From Acidovorax radicis (lineage in GTDB: Bacteria; Pseudomonadota; Gammaproteobacteria; Burkholderiales; Burkholderiaceae_C), in assembly GCF_020510705.1 (NCBI RefSeq), contig NZ_CP075184.1:4278001-4342000 (forward strand): DNA of 64,000 bases, in the 5' to 3' direction. The notes under the pieces are model-generated. The model searched no databases. It saw only the letters and a list, made by a program, of their open reading frames with translations, and had not been told where the DNA came from. Made by a program: the position numbers and the translations under genes. Of this stretch, positions 18,555 to 26,843 are shown piece after piece. The number at the start of each line of letters is the position of its first letter. Position 1 is the stretch's first letter.

Positions 18555-18946
18555 CGTTCAACCGCAAACTAGGGTGGTTTGTCGTGGCAGGGCTGGTGGG
18601 ACTGGTCGTGGATATCGCCGTCCTAACAGCTTTGCGAGAACCGCTCGGAATTTACAGCGCCCGTGTCGCGTCATTCGTGTTTGCTGCGACCGCAACCTGG
18701 TTACTTAATCGCATCCTTACCTTTGCAGGGCGGTCGTCAGGCGTAAGCGTGTGGAATGAGTATCTGCGCTATATGGGACTTATGCTGGGAGGTGGCTTGG
18801 TGAACTTCACCACGTATTCGGTTTTGGTTTGGAAGTTCGAACAAACGCCGTTATGGCTAAGCCTGTATGTATGTGTGGGCAGCCTAGCTGGCATGGTTGT
18901 CAATTATTTGAGCGCGAGCTACTGGCTGTATCGCCATAAGGCGTGA
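18551..18946 (+). CDS. GtrA-like membrane protein (putative polyprenyl-phosphate sugar flippase)
   Basis: The 131-residue protein has four membrane segments and the GtrA-family hallmarks: FVVAGLVGLVVDIAVL at the start, FVFAATATWLLNRILTF with the conserved WLLNR, and SLAGMVVNYLSASYWLY at the end. GtrA proteins are thought to flip undecaprenyl-phosphate-linked sugar to the periplasmic side. It starts with GTG inside the preceding TGA (GTGA) and its own stop overlaps the next gene's GTG. GtrA next to a GtrB-like GT2 and a GT-C-like protein reproduces the three parts of an O-antigen glucosylation (gtr) cassette. Confidence 0.88.
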   Translation: MTFNRKLGWFVVAGLVGLVVDIAVLTALREPLGIYSARVASFVFAATATWLLNRILTFAGRSSGVSVWNEYLRYMGLMLGGGLVNFTTYSVLVWKFEQTPLWLSLYVCVGSLAGMVVNYLSASYWLYRHKA

Positions 18947-20064
18947 TTTCAATACTTGCAAGCCACAAAAAAGGCCGATTCGCTTCAGGCTTATCGAATC
19001 ACTTGATGTTTGAGAAAAAAATAATAAACCCCGATCTGCAATGGATCCAAGCACTGCGCGGAATTGCCGCATTGATGGTGTTGTTCTTTCACATGCATCC
19101 CCATTGGGATTTGATTCCAACCCTATCAATGACCACTGCCGTGACCCGTTGGGGATTTTCGGGCGTGGACATTTTCTTTGTCCTCAGTGGCTTTGTGGTG
19201 TTTCGCTCCGCCCGTCGTACCATACCTGCACGCGGTTTTCGTCCGTTCATTAAGAAGCGCCTGCTTCGCATCTATCTGGGCTATTGGCCTGTACTTTTGC
19301 TCATTGCGCTGGTAACGATGTTCGTCTATCAGGAGCGCCTGCCACCAATCAAGAAAATGCTACTGAGCACGCTGCTGCTATATCCCAATATCTGGGACAA
19401 CTGGCTCCCGCCTGCATGGTCGCTGTCCATGGAAATCTATTTCTATTTGTGGATCGGACTCATTGTTCTGTTACCCCTGCGCTACCAAATTAAAGCCGCA
19501 GTTTGCATTATTGTATTTTTGGTCATCTGGGGTATTGGCTGGTTAGCCACAAACCAAGAGGGTGTTTACAACGGTTTGCAACCCCTGCGATACGTATTCA
19601 CGGGTTTGGGAATTGAGTTTTTGGGCGGAGCACTTATTGCGCACGTCTACGATAAGCAGGCACTCATATTTGAGCGGCCGCGCCTCACACTGCCTTTATG
19701 TATCGCATTGATTTGCGCGGGTTTCTCTTTGGGAATGACCTCGCCCTATTTCGATCGCGTAGAAGTGATGCGAGTTGCCAGTTTCGGAATGATCGGCATG
19801 TCTGCCCTAGTCTTAGTATTAACCCTAGAGCAAACCAAACTCACTCCGCCGACCTGGCTGGTTGCCGTGGGTAATGCCTCCTATAGCATCTACCTGCTCC
19901 ACACCTTTCTGCTGGACGCCAGCGGTAGGATTCGCGTTGAAAATGGAATAACGAGTCCAGCAGCGCTGCTGACATTTCTTCTTTGCCTCCCTCTCATAAT
20001 TGTGCTGATCAGCCTACTGTGGTACCGCTTGATAGAGAAACCCATCATGAAAACCGCCCTATGA
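18943..20064 (+). CDS. Acyltransferase-3 family membrane protein (OafA/YrhL-like)
   Basis: The 373-residue protein has about ten membrane segments with acyltransferase-3 motifs: LQWIQALRGIAALMVLFFHM (catalytic-type His), GFSGVDIFFVLSGFVV, KKRLLRIYLGYWP, PPAWSLSMEIYFYLW and GNASYSIYLLHTF. These enzymes acylate sugars of lipopolysaccharide or exopolysaccharide using a cytoplasmic acyl-CoA. There is no C-terminal SGNH domain. The overlapping GTG at 18943 is taken as the start; ATG 19006 (MFEKK) is an alternative closer to the domain. It is the second acyltransferase of the cluster, so two different acylations may be made. Confidence 0.9.
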   Translation: MISILASHKKGRFASGLSNHLMFEKKIINPDLQWIQALRGIAALMVLFFHMHPHWDLIPTLSMTTAVTRWGFSGVDIFFVLSGFVVFRSARRTIPARGFRPFIKKRLLRIYLGYWPVLLLIALVTMFVYQERLPPIKKMLLSTLLLYPNIWDNWLPPAWSLSMEIYFYLWIGLIVLLPLRYQIKAAVCIIVFLVIWGIGWLATNQEGVYNGLQPLRYVFTGLGIEFLGGALIAHVYDKQALIFERPRLTLPLCIALICAGFSLGMTSPYFDRVEVMRVASFGMIGMSALVLVLTLEQTKLTPPTWLVAVGNASYSIYLLHTFLLDASGRIRVENGITSPAALLTFLLCLPLIIVLISLLWYRLIEKPIMKTAL

Positions 20065-20849
20065 GCCCTCTTGCAAGTTGGCCGATCGATGCCACACACT
20101 ACATCCGTGGCCTACTGACTGATATCGACGACACATTAACCACCGAAGGATCTATCACCGGCGACGCGATGGACGCGTTGGCCCGATTAAAGGCGGTGGG
20201 ACTACACCTTATTCCCATCACGGGTCGCCCGGTCGGATGGAGCGAGCCCTTCGCACTGGCATGGCCCGTTGATATGATCGTGGTCGAAAATGGAGCAGTT
20301 GCGTTGAAGCGCAATTTAACGGGCGGTATCGACAAGTTTTATCAACAGGATGCATCTACGCGCGCGCGAAACTTCTCCCGCATGCAAGAAGTGTTGACCA
20401 ATATTGAAGCGACTGTACCTGGAGCGTTCAGAGCCACCGATTCGGCGGGCCGTGAAACGGACATCGCCATCGACCACAGCGAATTCACCCACCTGCCGCA
20501 GGACGCCATCGACCACGCGGTGCGCATCATGCGCGCTGCAGGCATGAACGCCACCGTGAGCAGCATCCACATCAACGGATGGTTCGGCGCGCACAACAAA
20601 CTCGAGGGCGCCCGCTGGATCGTGCGCGAGCTGCTCGGGCGTGACCTCGATGCCGAGATCGACCGCTGGGTCTATGTGGGCGACTCGACCAACGACCAGC
20701 TCATGTTCCAGCACTTCCCCCACAGCGTGGGCGTGGCCAACATTGCCCGCTTTGTGCCGCAACTGCAACACCTGCCGCGCTATGTGACGCAGGGCGAGCG
20801 CGGCGCCGGGTTTGCCGAGGTGGCGCGGGCCATTCTGGCGGGCCGGTAA
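20061..20849 (+). CDS. HAD-IIB family phosphatase, sugar-phosphatase type
   Basis: The 262-residue soluble protein has HAD motif I as LLTDIDDTLT (D-x-D-D-T), motif II near HLIPITGRPVG, a C2B-type cap, and the late metal motif YVGDSTNDQLMF. The nearest known groups are mannosyl-3-phosphoglycerate, sucrose-phosphate and trehalose-phosphate phosphatases, as well as phosphomannomutases; the exact substrate cannot be told. The ATG overlaps the preceding stop (ATGA), making it the last of five coupled genes. Base use changes inside the gene: up to about 20,450 it is like the AT-richer cluster, after that like the GC-rich chromosome. It may be the recombination junction of the island. Confidence 0.87.
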   Translation: MSPLASWPIDATHYIRGLLTDIDDTLTTEGSITGDAMDALARLKAVGLHLIPITGRPVGWSEPFALAWPVDMIVVENGAVALKRNLTGGIDKFYQQDASTRARNFSRMQEVLTNIEATVPGAFRATDSAGRETDIAIDHSEFTHLPQDAIDHAVRIMRAAGMNATVSSIHINGWFGAHNKLEGARWIVRELLGRDLDAEIDRWVYVGDSTNDQLMFQHFPHSVGVANIARFVPQLQHLPRYVTQGERGAGFAEVARAILAGR

Positions 20850-20975
20850 CGCAGCGGGCACTGCCTCTGCAGCACCTCGACCGGGAAACTTTGGTAAGAC
20901 TTACCTCAATCGAGGGGCAACAGCCGCCTCGCATTGGGGAGAGCCGCTTGCCAGAGCCCTGTGCTACACCATTCA

Positions 20976-21040
20976 TTTTTGATAAAAACAGGGCATAGCG
21001 CCCGATGGATAAGCGCCAATAGCTATATTTTTTATAGCAA
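20976..21040 (+). repeat. Dispersed palindromic repeat, copy C
   Basis: The core CATAGCGCCCGATGGATAAG leads into CGCCAATAGCTATATTTTTT. It lies between the convergent HAD and ROK genes. The arms are diverged (AGCGCCC versus AAGCGCC) but the order of parts matches copies B, I and J. Confidence 0.7.
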
Positions 21041-21063
21041 ACCATTCCAACCAGACGCCCTTC

Positions 21064-22305
21064 TCAAGCTTTGAGAAAAATGTCTGTATCCGGCGCAAAG
21101 CAGGTATGTAAAGGCAGCAGCGCCCCGCCCAGCGCCCGGGCGTCCGAGCCCATGGTGCCCAGCTCCAGCCGGGGTGGCTGGTGCAGGCCTTCCCAGTTGT
21201 AGTCGGCCAGCGCGTGGCGGGCGCTTTCGCACAGGGCCTGTAGCAGCTCTGGGGCGGCGGCGCCATCGACCACTACGGCGTCCAGATCCAAAAACGCGGT
21301 GGCAGAGACGATGCAGTGAGCCAGGCCTGCTGCGGCTCGGGCAATCCAGCCCCGGCTGTGTTCCAGCCACGGGGCTTGCAGAACGCGCTTGTCGTAGGCA
21401 GCCATGGGGTCGAGGCCGTGTTCGCGAAAGCGCTGCTCCAGCTCCCACAGCGAGGCCTGGCTGATGAGCTGCGCGGGGGCCTGGCCCGGCTGGGCGGGTG
21501 ACAACGGCAGCGAGGCCACGGCGCCAGCGTTACCGTGCAGGCCGCGGTGCAGGTGCGAGTTGATGACCAGCCCGCCGCCCACAAAGGTGTCCATGAACAG
21601 GTACAGAAAGCTGGGGATGTCGCGCCCACGGCCCTGCAGCAGTTCGGCCACGCAGGCGGCCGAGGTGTCCTTGGCAAAGCTCACGGGCAGCTCGGTCATC
21701 TGCTGCACCTGCTCTGCCAGGTCGATGTTGTTCCAGGCTTCGGATTGCGCCTCGGTGAGCCCCAGCATGCGGTGCCAGCCGCCCAGCTGGAACGGTGCGG
21801 CCACGCCCACCCCCACCACGCGCGAGCGCAGCGGGCCCAGGCCGTCGAGCAGCTGGTTGAGGTGCGTGCGGATGGCGGGCAGTAGCACGTCGATGTCAGG
21901 AAAGGCGTAGTCGAGCACCACGCGCTCGCGCACATGGCCGGTGAAGTCCACCAGCAGCCAGTCGGCGCTGCGGCGGCCGATCTTGATGCCGATGGCGAAT
22001 GCGCCGTCAGGGTTCAGGCCAATGGGCACCGAGGGCTGGCCCACCCGGCCGCGCACGGGGGCCTCGCGGCGCAGCAGCTGGTCTTCGTCGAGCCGCGCGG
22101 TGATGAGGCCGATGGTCTGCGCCGTGAGGCCCGTGACGCGCGCCATCTCGGCTTTGGCCAGGCTGCCGTGGGTGCGCAGGGCTTGCAGCACCACGCGCTC
22201 GTTGAACTGGCGCAGCCCCACGTGGTTGGAGCCGCGCTGGCGCAGCAGGGCTGGGCCGGCGGCAGTGTTGTCAACGGCGGGTGGAGATGCGTCGGTGTCC
22301 AGCAT
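21064..22305 (-). CDS. ROK-family transcriptional repressor (FrcR-like)
   Basis: The 413-residue protein has an N-terminal winged helix (about 30-95: FNERVVLQALRTHGSLAKAEMARVTGLTAQTIGLI) and a ROK sugar-kinase-like sensor domain (VVGVGVAAPFQLGG, MDTFVGGGLVINSHLHRGLHGNAGAV). The usual ROK zinc-binding CxCGxxGC motif is not present; the loop after HGNAGAVASLPL lacks the cysteines. It is the last gene of the sugar transporter operon and probably senses the sugar or its phosphate, acting at the inverted repeat 25762-25778. Confidence 0.9.
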   Translation of the reverse strand: MLDTDASPPAVDNTAAGPALLRQRGSNHVGLRQFNERVVLQALRTHGSLAKAEMARVTGLTAQTIGLITARLDEDQLLRREAPVRGRVGQPSVPIGLNPDGAFAIGIKIGRRSADWLLVDFTGHVRERVVLDYAFPDIDVLLPAIRTHLNQLLDGLGPLRSRVVGVGVAAPFQLGGWHRMLGLTEAQSEAWNNIDLAEQVQQMTELPVSFAKDTSAACVAELLQGRGRDIPSFLYLFMDTFVGGGLVINSHLHRGLHGNAGAVASLPLSPAQPGQAPAQLISQASLWELEQRFREHGLDPMAAYDKRVLQAPWLEHSRGWIARAAAGLAHCIVSATAFLDLDAVVVDGAAAPELLQALCESARHALADYNWEGLHQPPRLELGTMGSDARALGGALLPLHTCFAPDTDIFLKA

Positions 22306-22318
22306 GGTGATGAAACGA

Positions 22319-22771
22319 TCAGGCGTTCAGAGTGTCGCCGATGACACCCTTGCGCAGCAGGAAGTTGCCCCAGGGCTGCAGCTCTCCCGTCACAACGATC
22401 GCATAGGCCTTTTTGACGCGCTCGTAGAACGCAAAACGCTCCACACCCTCAGCCTGCGCGCTGGCCACGCCCTCGCGCGCCAATATGTCCATGGTTTCGC
22501 GCTGCAGGGCTGAGCGGTAGGGCACCTCGGTGCCACCCACCTGCATGTAAGCCACGGGGTGCGGCACATCCTGCGCCAGGGGCAACACGCTGGCCACCGC
22601 TTGCACGGCACGCGCCATGCCAATGCCGGGCAGGCGCAGCACAGGCTTGCCGATGCCCAGGCTCATGGCGGTGAAGTTGGCGTCGGCCAGCACGATGGCG
22701 TCGTCATGGCCCATCTCGGCCAGCACCTTGAGCAGGTCGGGGGTCAGCAGGGGGTCAATGTTTTTCAGCAT
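22319..22771 (-). CDS. RbsD/FucU-family sugar mutarotase
   Basis: The 150-residue protein starts MLKNIDPLLTPDLLKVLAEMGH and has the catalytic-type H-D pair in GHDDAIVLADANF, then YMQVGGTEVPY and ELQPWGNFLLRKGV. These proteins convert anomers of ribose or fucose so that uptake and kinase steps get the right form. ATG 22771 follows the transporter ATPase stop by 10 bases; a TTG at 22789 would overlap. FucU-type length (about 140-150) fits better than RbsD. Placement in a sugar ABC operon suits a mutarotase for the imported sugar. Confidence 0.9.
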   Translation of the reverse strand: MLKNIDPLLTPDLLKVLAEMGHDDAIVLADANFTAMSLGIGKPVLRLPGIGMARAVQAVASVLPLAQDVPHPVAYMQVGGTEVPYRSALQRETMDILAREGVASAQAEGVERFAFYERVKKAYAIVVTGELQPWGNFLLRKGVIGDTLNA

Positions 22772-22781
22772 GGCTGCGTCT

Positions 22782-23588
22782 TCAGGCAAGGCATTCGGCG
22801 GGCAGGTCGGACGCCGCCATGGCCCCGGTCATCACGGCCACGGTGTCACTCATGCTGATCTTCTTGGGGTTGACCACCGCCGCACGCTTGCCCAGGCGGG
22901 CGATGTGGATGCGGTCGGCAATCTCGAACACATGGGGCATGTTGTGGCTGATGAGGATGACGGGCAGGCCCTTGTCGCGCACTCGGCGGATCAGCTCCAG
23001 CACCATGTTGCCTTCCTTCACGCCGAGGGCGGCGGTGGGTTCATCCATGATGACAACATGGCGCGCAAACGCTGCCGCCCGCGCCACGGCCACGCACTGG
23101 CGCTGGCCGCCAGAGAGTGTCTCCACCGCCTGCGTCATGGAGCGGATGCCGACCTTGAGCTCGGCCATGCGGGCCACGCTTTCTTCGAGCATCTTTTTCT
23201 TGTCGAGCATGCGCAGCGCACTGCCCAGCAGTCCGGGTCGGCGCAGTTCGCGGCCCAGAAACAGGTTCTCGGCAATGGTCATGGCCGGGGCCACGGCCAG
23301 GTCCTGGTACACGGTTTCGATGCCCGCGCGGCGCGCGTCGATGGGGCTCTTGAACTGGATGCGCTGGCCGTCGAGCAGGATCTCGCCTTCGTCGGGCACG
23401 GTGGCGCCCGACAGCGCCTTGATAAGGCTCGATTTTCCCGCGCCGTTGTCGCCGATCACAGCCAGGATTTCACCGGCGCGCAGCTCAAAGTCGGCGCCGT
23501 CGAGTGCAGTAACTTGGCCGTAGCGCTTGACCAGCCCTTTGGCCTGCATGACCAGCGGGGCGTTCGTTGTGTAGGTGGAGTTGGTCAT
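22782..23588 (-). CDS. Sugar ABC transporter ATPase (FrcA-like, single ABC domain)
   Basis: The 268-residue cytoplasmic ATPase has Walker A GDNGAGKSS, Q-loop VYQDLAV, signature LSGGQRQCVAVARA, Walker B VVIMDEPTAA and H-loop LISHNM. Most ribose/xylose-class ATPases (RbsA, XylG) are tandem proteins of about 500 residues; this is a single-domain version, as in FrcA fructose transporters. It lies 2 bases after the permease. ATG 23588 is used; the codon at 23594 is TTG. Confidence 0.93.
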   Translation of the reverse strand: MTNSTYTTNAPLVMQAKGLVKRYGQVTALDGADFELRAGEILAVIGDNGAGKSSLIKALSGATVPDEGEILLDGQRIQFKSPIDARRAGIETVYQDLAVAPAMTIAENLFLGRELRRPGLLGSALRMLDKKKMLEESVARMAELKVGIRSMTQAVETLSGGQRQCVAVARAAAFARHVVIMDEPTAALGVKEGNMVLELIRRVRDKGLPVILISHNMPHVFEIADRIHIARLGKRAAVVNPKKISMSDTVAVMTGAMAASDLPAECLA

Positions 23589-23590
23589 GA

Positions 23591-24550
23591 TCAACGCACT
23601 CCTTTGCGCGAGAGTTGGTCGGTGGCCACGGCCAGGATCACGAGTATGCCGGTCACCAGGATCTGGTACACCGACGACACACCCATGAGCGTGAGCCCAT
23701 TGCGGAACACGCCCACAATCAGCGCCCCCACCAGCGTGCCCAAAATCATGCCGCGCCCGCCAAATAGGCTGGTGCCGCCCAGCACCACGGCGCTGATGGC
23801 GTCGAGGTTTTCGGTCTGGCCCGCGTTCGGGTCACCCGCGCCGGTGCGGGCCACCGACAGCACCGACGCGATGCCGTAGAACAGGCCCGCCAGCACATAC
23901 ACGCCCAGCAGCACCTTGTCGGTGGCAATGCCGGTGAGGCGCGTGGCCTCGGGGCTGTTGCCCACGGCGTAGACATGGCGGCCGGGCGCGGTCTCGCGCA
24001 GCGCAAACCAGGTGACGAGGTACAGCACCAGCATGAGCACCGCGCCCCAGACGATGGCGGTCTGCCCCAGCTGGAAGGTGTTGCCCAGTGCGGTCATGCC
24101 AGCGGGGATGTCGGTGATGGTCTGCGCGCCCGAGTACAGCTGCGTGGCGGCAAACGCGATGTTGAGCGTGCCCAGCGTCACGATGAAGGGCGGCAGCTTG
24201 ATCTTGGTGACGAGCAGGCCGTTGATCAACCCGAACAGCATGGTCACCGCCATGCCGCAGGCAATCGCCACGGGCGCCGACAGGCCGTAGTCCGCCGCCA
24301 TCTTGGTCATCACGATGCCGCCCAGCGCCATGACCATGCCACACGACAGGTCGATACCTGCCGTGAGGATGACCAGCGTCTGGCCGATGGCAATGACCGC
24401 CACCACCATGACCTGCTGCAGGATGAGCGCGAAGTTCTGCGCCGACAGAAAGCGCTCACTCTGCGTGGCAAAAAAGACGCACGCCAGAATCAGCGCAATG
24501 AACGGCCCCAGCGTGGCCAGTGGCGGTAGTTTGGAAGCGGTCGAGGACAT
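23591..24550 (-). CDS. Sugar ABC transporter permease (FrcC/RbsC-like)
   Basis: The 319-residue permease has 8-10 membrane segments and family stretches VMVVAVIAIGQTLVILTAGI, DLSCGMVMALGGI, LPPFIVTLGTLNIAFA and the EAA-like loop AISAVVLGGTSLFGGRGMIL. It forms the channel with the FrcA-like ATPase and takes sugar from the periplasmic binding protein encoded upstream. An inverted repeat separates it from that gene. Confidence 0.94.
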   Translation of the reverse strand: MSSTASKLPPLATLGPFIALILACVFFATQSERFLSAQNFALILQQVMVVAVIAIGQTLVILTAGIDLSCGMVMALGGIVMTKMAADYGLSAPVAIACGMAVTMLFGLINGLLVTKIKLPPFIVTLGTLNIAFAATQLYSGAQTITDIPAGMTALGNTFQLGQTAIVWGAVLMLVLYLVTWFALRETAPGRHVYAVGNSPEATRLTGIATDKVLLGVYVLAGLFYGIASVLSVARTGAGDPNAGQTENLDAISAVVLGGTSLFGGRGMILGTLVGALIVGVFRNGLTLMGVSSVYQILVTGILVILAVATDQLSRKGVR

Positions 24551-24582
24551 GGCGGCTCCGTGCGGGTGGACAAAGGTGGCGC

Positions 24583-24610
24583 TCAGGCAGGCCCGTTGCG
24601 GCTTGCCTGA
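24583..24610. repeat. Hairpin between the binding-protein and permease genes
   Basis: TCAGGCAGGCC (24583-24593) pairs with GGCTTGCCTGA (24600-24610), with one mismatch or wobble, around a short loop. It lies 21 bases past the stop of the sugar-binding protein. Such intercistronic hairpins often protect the upstream mRNA and let the binding protein be made in excess; that role here is inference. Confidence 0.55.
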
Positions 24611-24631
24611 CGCCTATTCAGCAGAGGCGGC

Positions 24632-25645
24632 TTACTTGGCTCCCCAGCACAGGTCGGTGCCGGTCTTCACATCCTTGCCATCCACGCCCGCCATGGGCTT
24701 GGCAGCGATCAGCGTCACGCCCGTGTCGGTGTAGCCGCTGACCTTTTTGCCGGTCTTGGCATATTCCACGCCGGCCGCCACGCCCATCGCCGCCATGCGC
24801 AGCGGGTACTGCTGGCTGGTGGCGGCAATCACGCCCTTGCCCACGTCGGCAATGCCTGCGCAGCCGCCGTCCACCGAGACAATGATGGCGTTTTTGTCTT
24901 TGCCTGCGGCCTTGAGGGCGTTGTAGGCACCGGCCGCTGCGGGCTCGTTGATGGTGTAGACGAGGTTGATGTCGGGGTTCTTCTGCAGGCAGTTTTCCAT
25001 GCCCGTCTGGCCCTTGGCGCGGTCGCCAAAGCTGTCGGCCATGCACACCACCTCGGCGGGGCGCGACAGCTCGTTGCTCTTGGCATCGTTGGCCTGCAGG
25101 CCAAAGCCCTTCAAAAAGCCGTTGTGCCGCTGCGCGCCCACCGGGTGGCCGGGGTGCAGGTCCAGCATCGCAATCACGGGCTTCTTGCCCGCCAGCGCGG
25201 CCTTGGCGTACTGGCCGATCAGTTCGCCCGCCTTGTAGTTGTCGGTGGCAAACAGCGCGTCGGTGGCGTCCGCAGGCTCCGTGGGGCTGTCCAGCGCAAT
25301 CACCATCACGCCGCGCGCCTGCGCCTTCTTGATGGCGGGCACGATGGCCTTGGCGTCGCTGGAGGTGATGAGGATGGTCTTGGCGCCTGCGGCGATCAGG
25401 TTCTCCATGGCCGTGACCTGGCCCGCGTTGTCGCCGTCGGTCTTGCCCGCCGCCGACACCACCTTGGCGCCCAGCTTCTTGGCCTCGGCCGTGGCGCCCT
25501 CTTTCATCTTCACGAAGAAGGGGTTGGTCTCGGTCTTGGTGATGAGGCCGATCACGGGCTCGGACGCCTGTGCCTGGGCCAGGCCACAGGCCAGGGCTCC
25601 AGTGAGGGCAAGGGCAGAAAGCGCGAAGGCGGGGGTGCGTTGCAT
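24632..25645 (-). CDS. Periplasmic sugar-binding protein (FrcB-like)
   Basis: The 337-residue protein starts with a signal peptide (MQRTPAFALSALALTGALAC..AQA, cleavage near residue 27). The mature part is a type-1 periplasmic fold: VIGLITKTETNPFFVKMKEG, LIAAGAKTILITSSDAKAIV, VIALDSPTEPADATDALFAT and NPDINLVYTINEPAAAGAY. The DNY stretch and overall length match fructose-type FrcB more than RbsB. It is the first gene of the operon, with a promoter and operator at 25740-25778. Confidence 0.92.
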   Translation of the reverse strand: MQRTPAFALSALALTGALACGLAQAQASEPVIGLITKTETNPFFVKMKEGATAEAKKLGAKVVSAAGKTDGDNAGQVTAMENLIAAGAKTILITSSDAKAIVPAIKKAQARGVMVIALDSPTEPADATDALFATDNYKAGELIGQYAKAALAGKKPVIAMLDLHPGHPVGAQRHNGFLKGFGLQANDAKSNELSRPAEVVCMADSFGDRAKGQTGMENCLQKNPDINLVYTINEPAAAGAYNALKAAGKDKNAIIVSVDGGCAGIADVGKGVIAATSQQYPLRMAAMGVAAGVEYAKTGKKVSGYTDTGVTLIAAKPMAGVDGKDVKTGTDLCWGAK

Positions 25646-25739
25646 GGCGTTGTCTCCGGTTTTTGGGATGGCAGATTCCTGTCGGCCCTGTGCTGCGCGG
25701 CTGGCAGGTGAACCACTCTTGTCGGGTGGATGGGATCGA

Positions 25740-25769
25740 ACTATAGTGGCCTCAAAGTTAATAAATCAA
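25740..25769 (-). promoter_or_regulatory. Promoter of the sugar ABC operon
   Basis: On the minus strand TTGATT (25764-25769) and TATAGT (25740-25745) are spaced by 18 bases. This is the only AT-rich patch in the 136-base gap between the divergent genes. The -35 box lies inside the inverted repeat 25762-25778. Confidence 0.65.
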
Positions 25770-25778
25770 GTGGATTTA
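25762..25778. promoter_or_regulatory. Putative operator for the ROK repressor
   Basis: TAAATC (25762-25767) and GATTTA (25773-25778) are exact complements around AAGTG. The site covers the -35 box of the transporter promoter and ends 3 bases before the start codon of the divergent kinase, so one bound repressor could silence both directions. The repressor assignment rests on proximity. Confidence 0.55.
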
Positions 25779-25781
25779 CTT

Positions 25782-26819
25782 ATGGTTTTCCCTATTTATT
25801 CCACCGACTCCACCCCAGCCTGCACAGCGCTGCCGCTGCGGGTAGCCACAGCGGGCGAAGCCTTGTTTGACCTGATCGAAGAGCCCGATGGCCGCCTCCA
25901 GCCCTGCGCAGGCGGCGCGGTCTACAACCTCACGCGGGCGCTGGGTTTGCAAGGGGTGGGCACGCTGTACCTCAACCCGCTGTCGGGCGACCTGCTGGGG
26001 CGGCAGCTGGCGCACGGCCTGCACGATGCAGGCGTGGCCCTGGCCTCCAGCGCCCCGGTGCGTGCGCCCAGTGCGCTGGCGCTGGCTGCGCTGGATGCCG
26101 AGGGCAAGGCCAGCTACAGCTTTTACCGCGATGGGGTGGCCGACCGCCAGGTGACGGCTGCGGCGCTGATTGCCGCCTGTGCGGCCCAGCCCAGCCTGCA
26201 AGTGGTGGCCACGGGCTGCCTGGCGCTGGTGGCGCAGGACGCTGCCATCTACCAACCCTGGCTGGCAGCGCAGCGCGCAGCGGGCCGCATGGTGGTGGTG
26301 GATGCCAACCTGCGCCTGTCGGCCGTGGACGATGCCAACGCCTACCGCGCCAACGTGATGGCCGCCCTGCGCCACGCCCACCTCATCAAGGTGAGCGACG
26401 ACGACCTGGAGGCGCTGGCCATTCCAGGCGCCAATGCGCTGGAGCGCGCCCACTACCTGCAGCAACAGACGCAGGCCCAATGGCTGGCACTGACCCTGGG
26501 GCCTGGCGGTGCCTGGCTGCTGCAGCGTGATGGGCTGGCTGTGCATGCGCGCGAGCAGGCACCGATCACGGTGGTGGACACCGTGGGTGCGGGTGACTGT
26601 TTTCTGGCGGGGTTGATCACCGCCTGGCTGTCAGGGCCCGAGCGTGGGGAGGAAGCGGGGGCCCGTCGTGCGGAGGGCTTGATGGCTCCGGTCACCGAAG
26701 CCCGGTTGCGCGCCATGCTGCTCCACGCGCTGGCCAGTGCCGGCCACTGCGTGGAGCGCGCGGGCTGCACGCCGCCGCGTTACGAGGAAGTGCGCGAAAG
26801 GCTGGCGTTGCGGCGCTGA
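25782..26819 (+). CDS. PfkB-family sugar kinase (fructokinase-like)
   Basis: The 345-residue kinase starts at ATG 25782, 3 bases after the operator, with no good ribosome-binding site, possibly leaderless or weakly translated. It shows ATAGEALFDLIEEPDG, the substrate loop CAGGAVYNLTRALG, VVDANLRLS, KVSDDDLEALA and the catalytic anion hole VVDTVGAGDCFLAG. Fructokinase or a related ketohexose kinase fits the Frc-type transporter; ribose is possible. A hydrophilic loop (SGPERGEEAGARRAEG) precedes the last helices. An open frame extends back to 25239, but it overlaps the binding-protein gene antisense and is not part of the kinase. Confidence 0.92.
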   Translation: MVFPIYSTDSTPACTALPLRVATAGEALFDLIEEPDGRLQPCAGGAVYNLTRALGLQGVGTLYLNPLSGDLLGRQLAHGLHDAGVALASSAPVRAPSALALAALDAEGKASYSFYRDGVADRQVTAAALIAACAAQPSLQVVATGCLALVAQDAAIYQPWLAAQRAAGRMVVVDANLRLSAVDDANAYRANVMAALRHAHLIKVSDDDLEALAIPGANALERAHYLQQQTQAQWLALTLGPGGAWLLQRDGLAVHAREQAPITVVDTVGAGDCFLAGLITAWLSGPERGEEAGARRAEGLMAPVTEARLRAMLLHALASAGHCVERAGCTPPRYEEVRERLALRR

Positions 26820-26843
26820 GCGACCGCAGCGGGCCGGTAGCCC

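Noticed and set aside
21047..21075. TTCTCAA/TTGAGAA inverted repeat at the end of the ROK gene
   Set aside because: It is mostly coding for the last residues of the repressor and lacks a T-run in the useful direction, so a terminator call is not supported.
25239..25781. N-terminal extension of the PfkB kinase by about 180 residues
   Set aside because: The extension overlaps the binding-protein gene in antisense and crosses the promoter and operator; kinase homology starts only at 25782.
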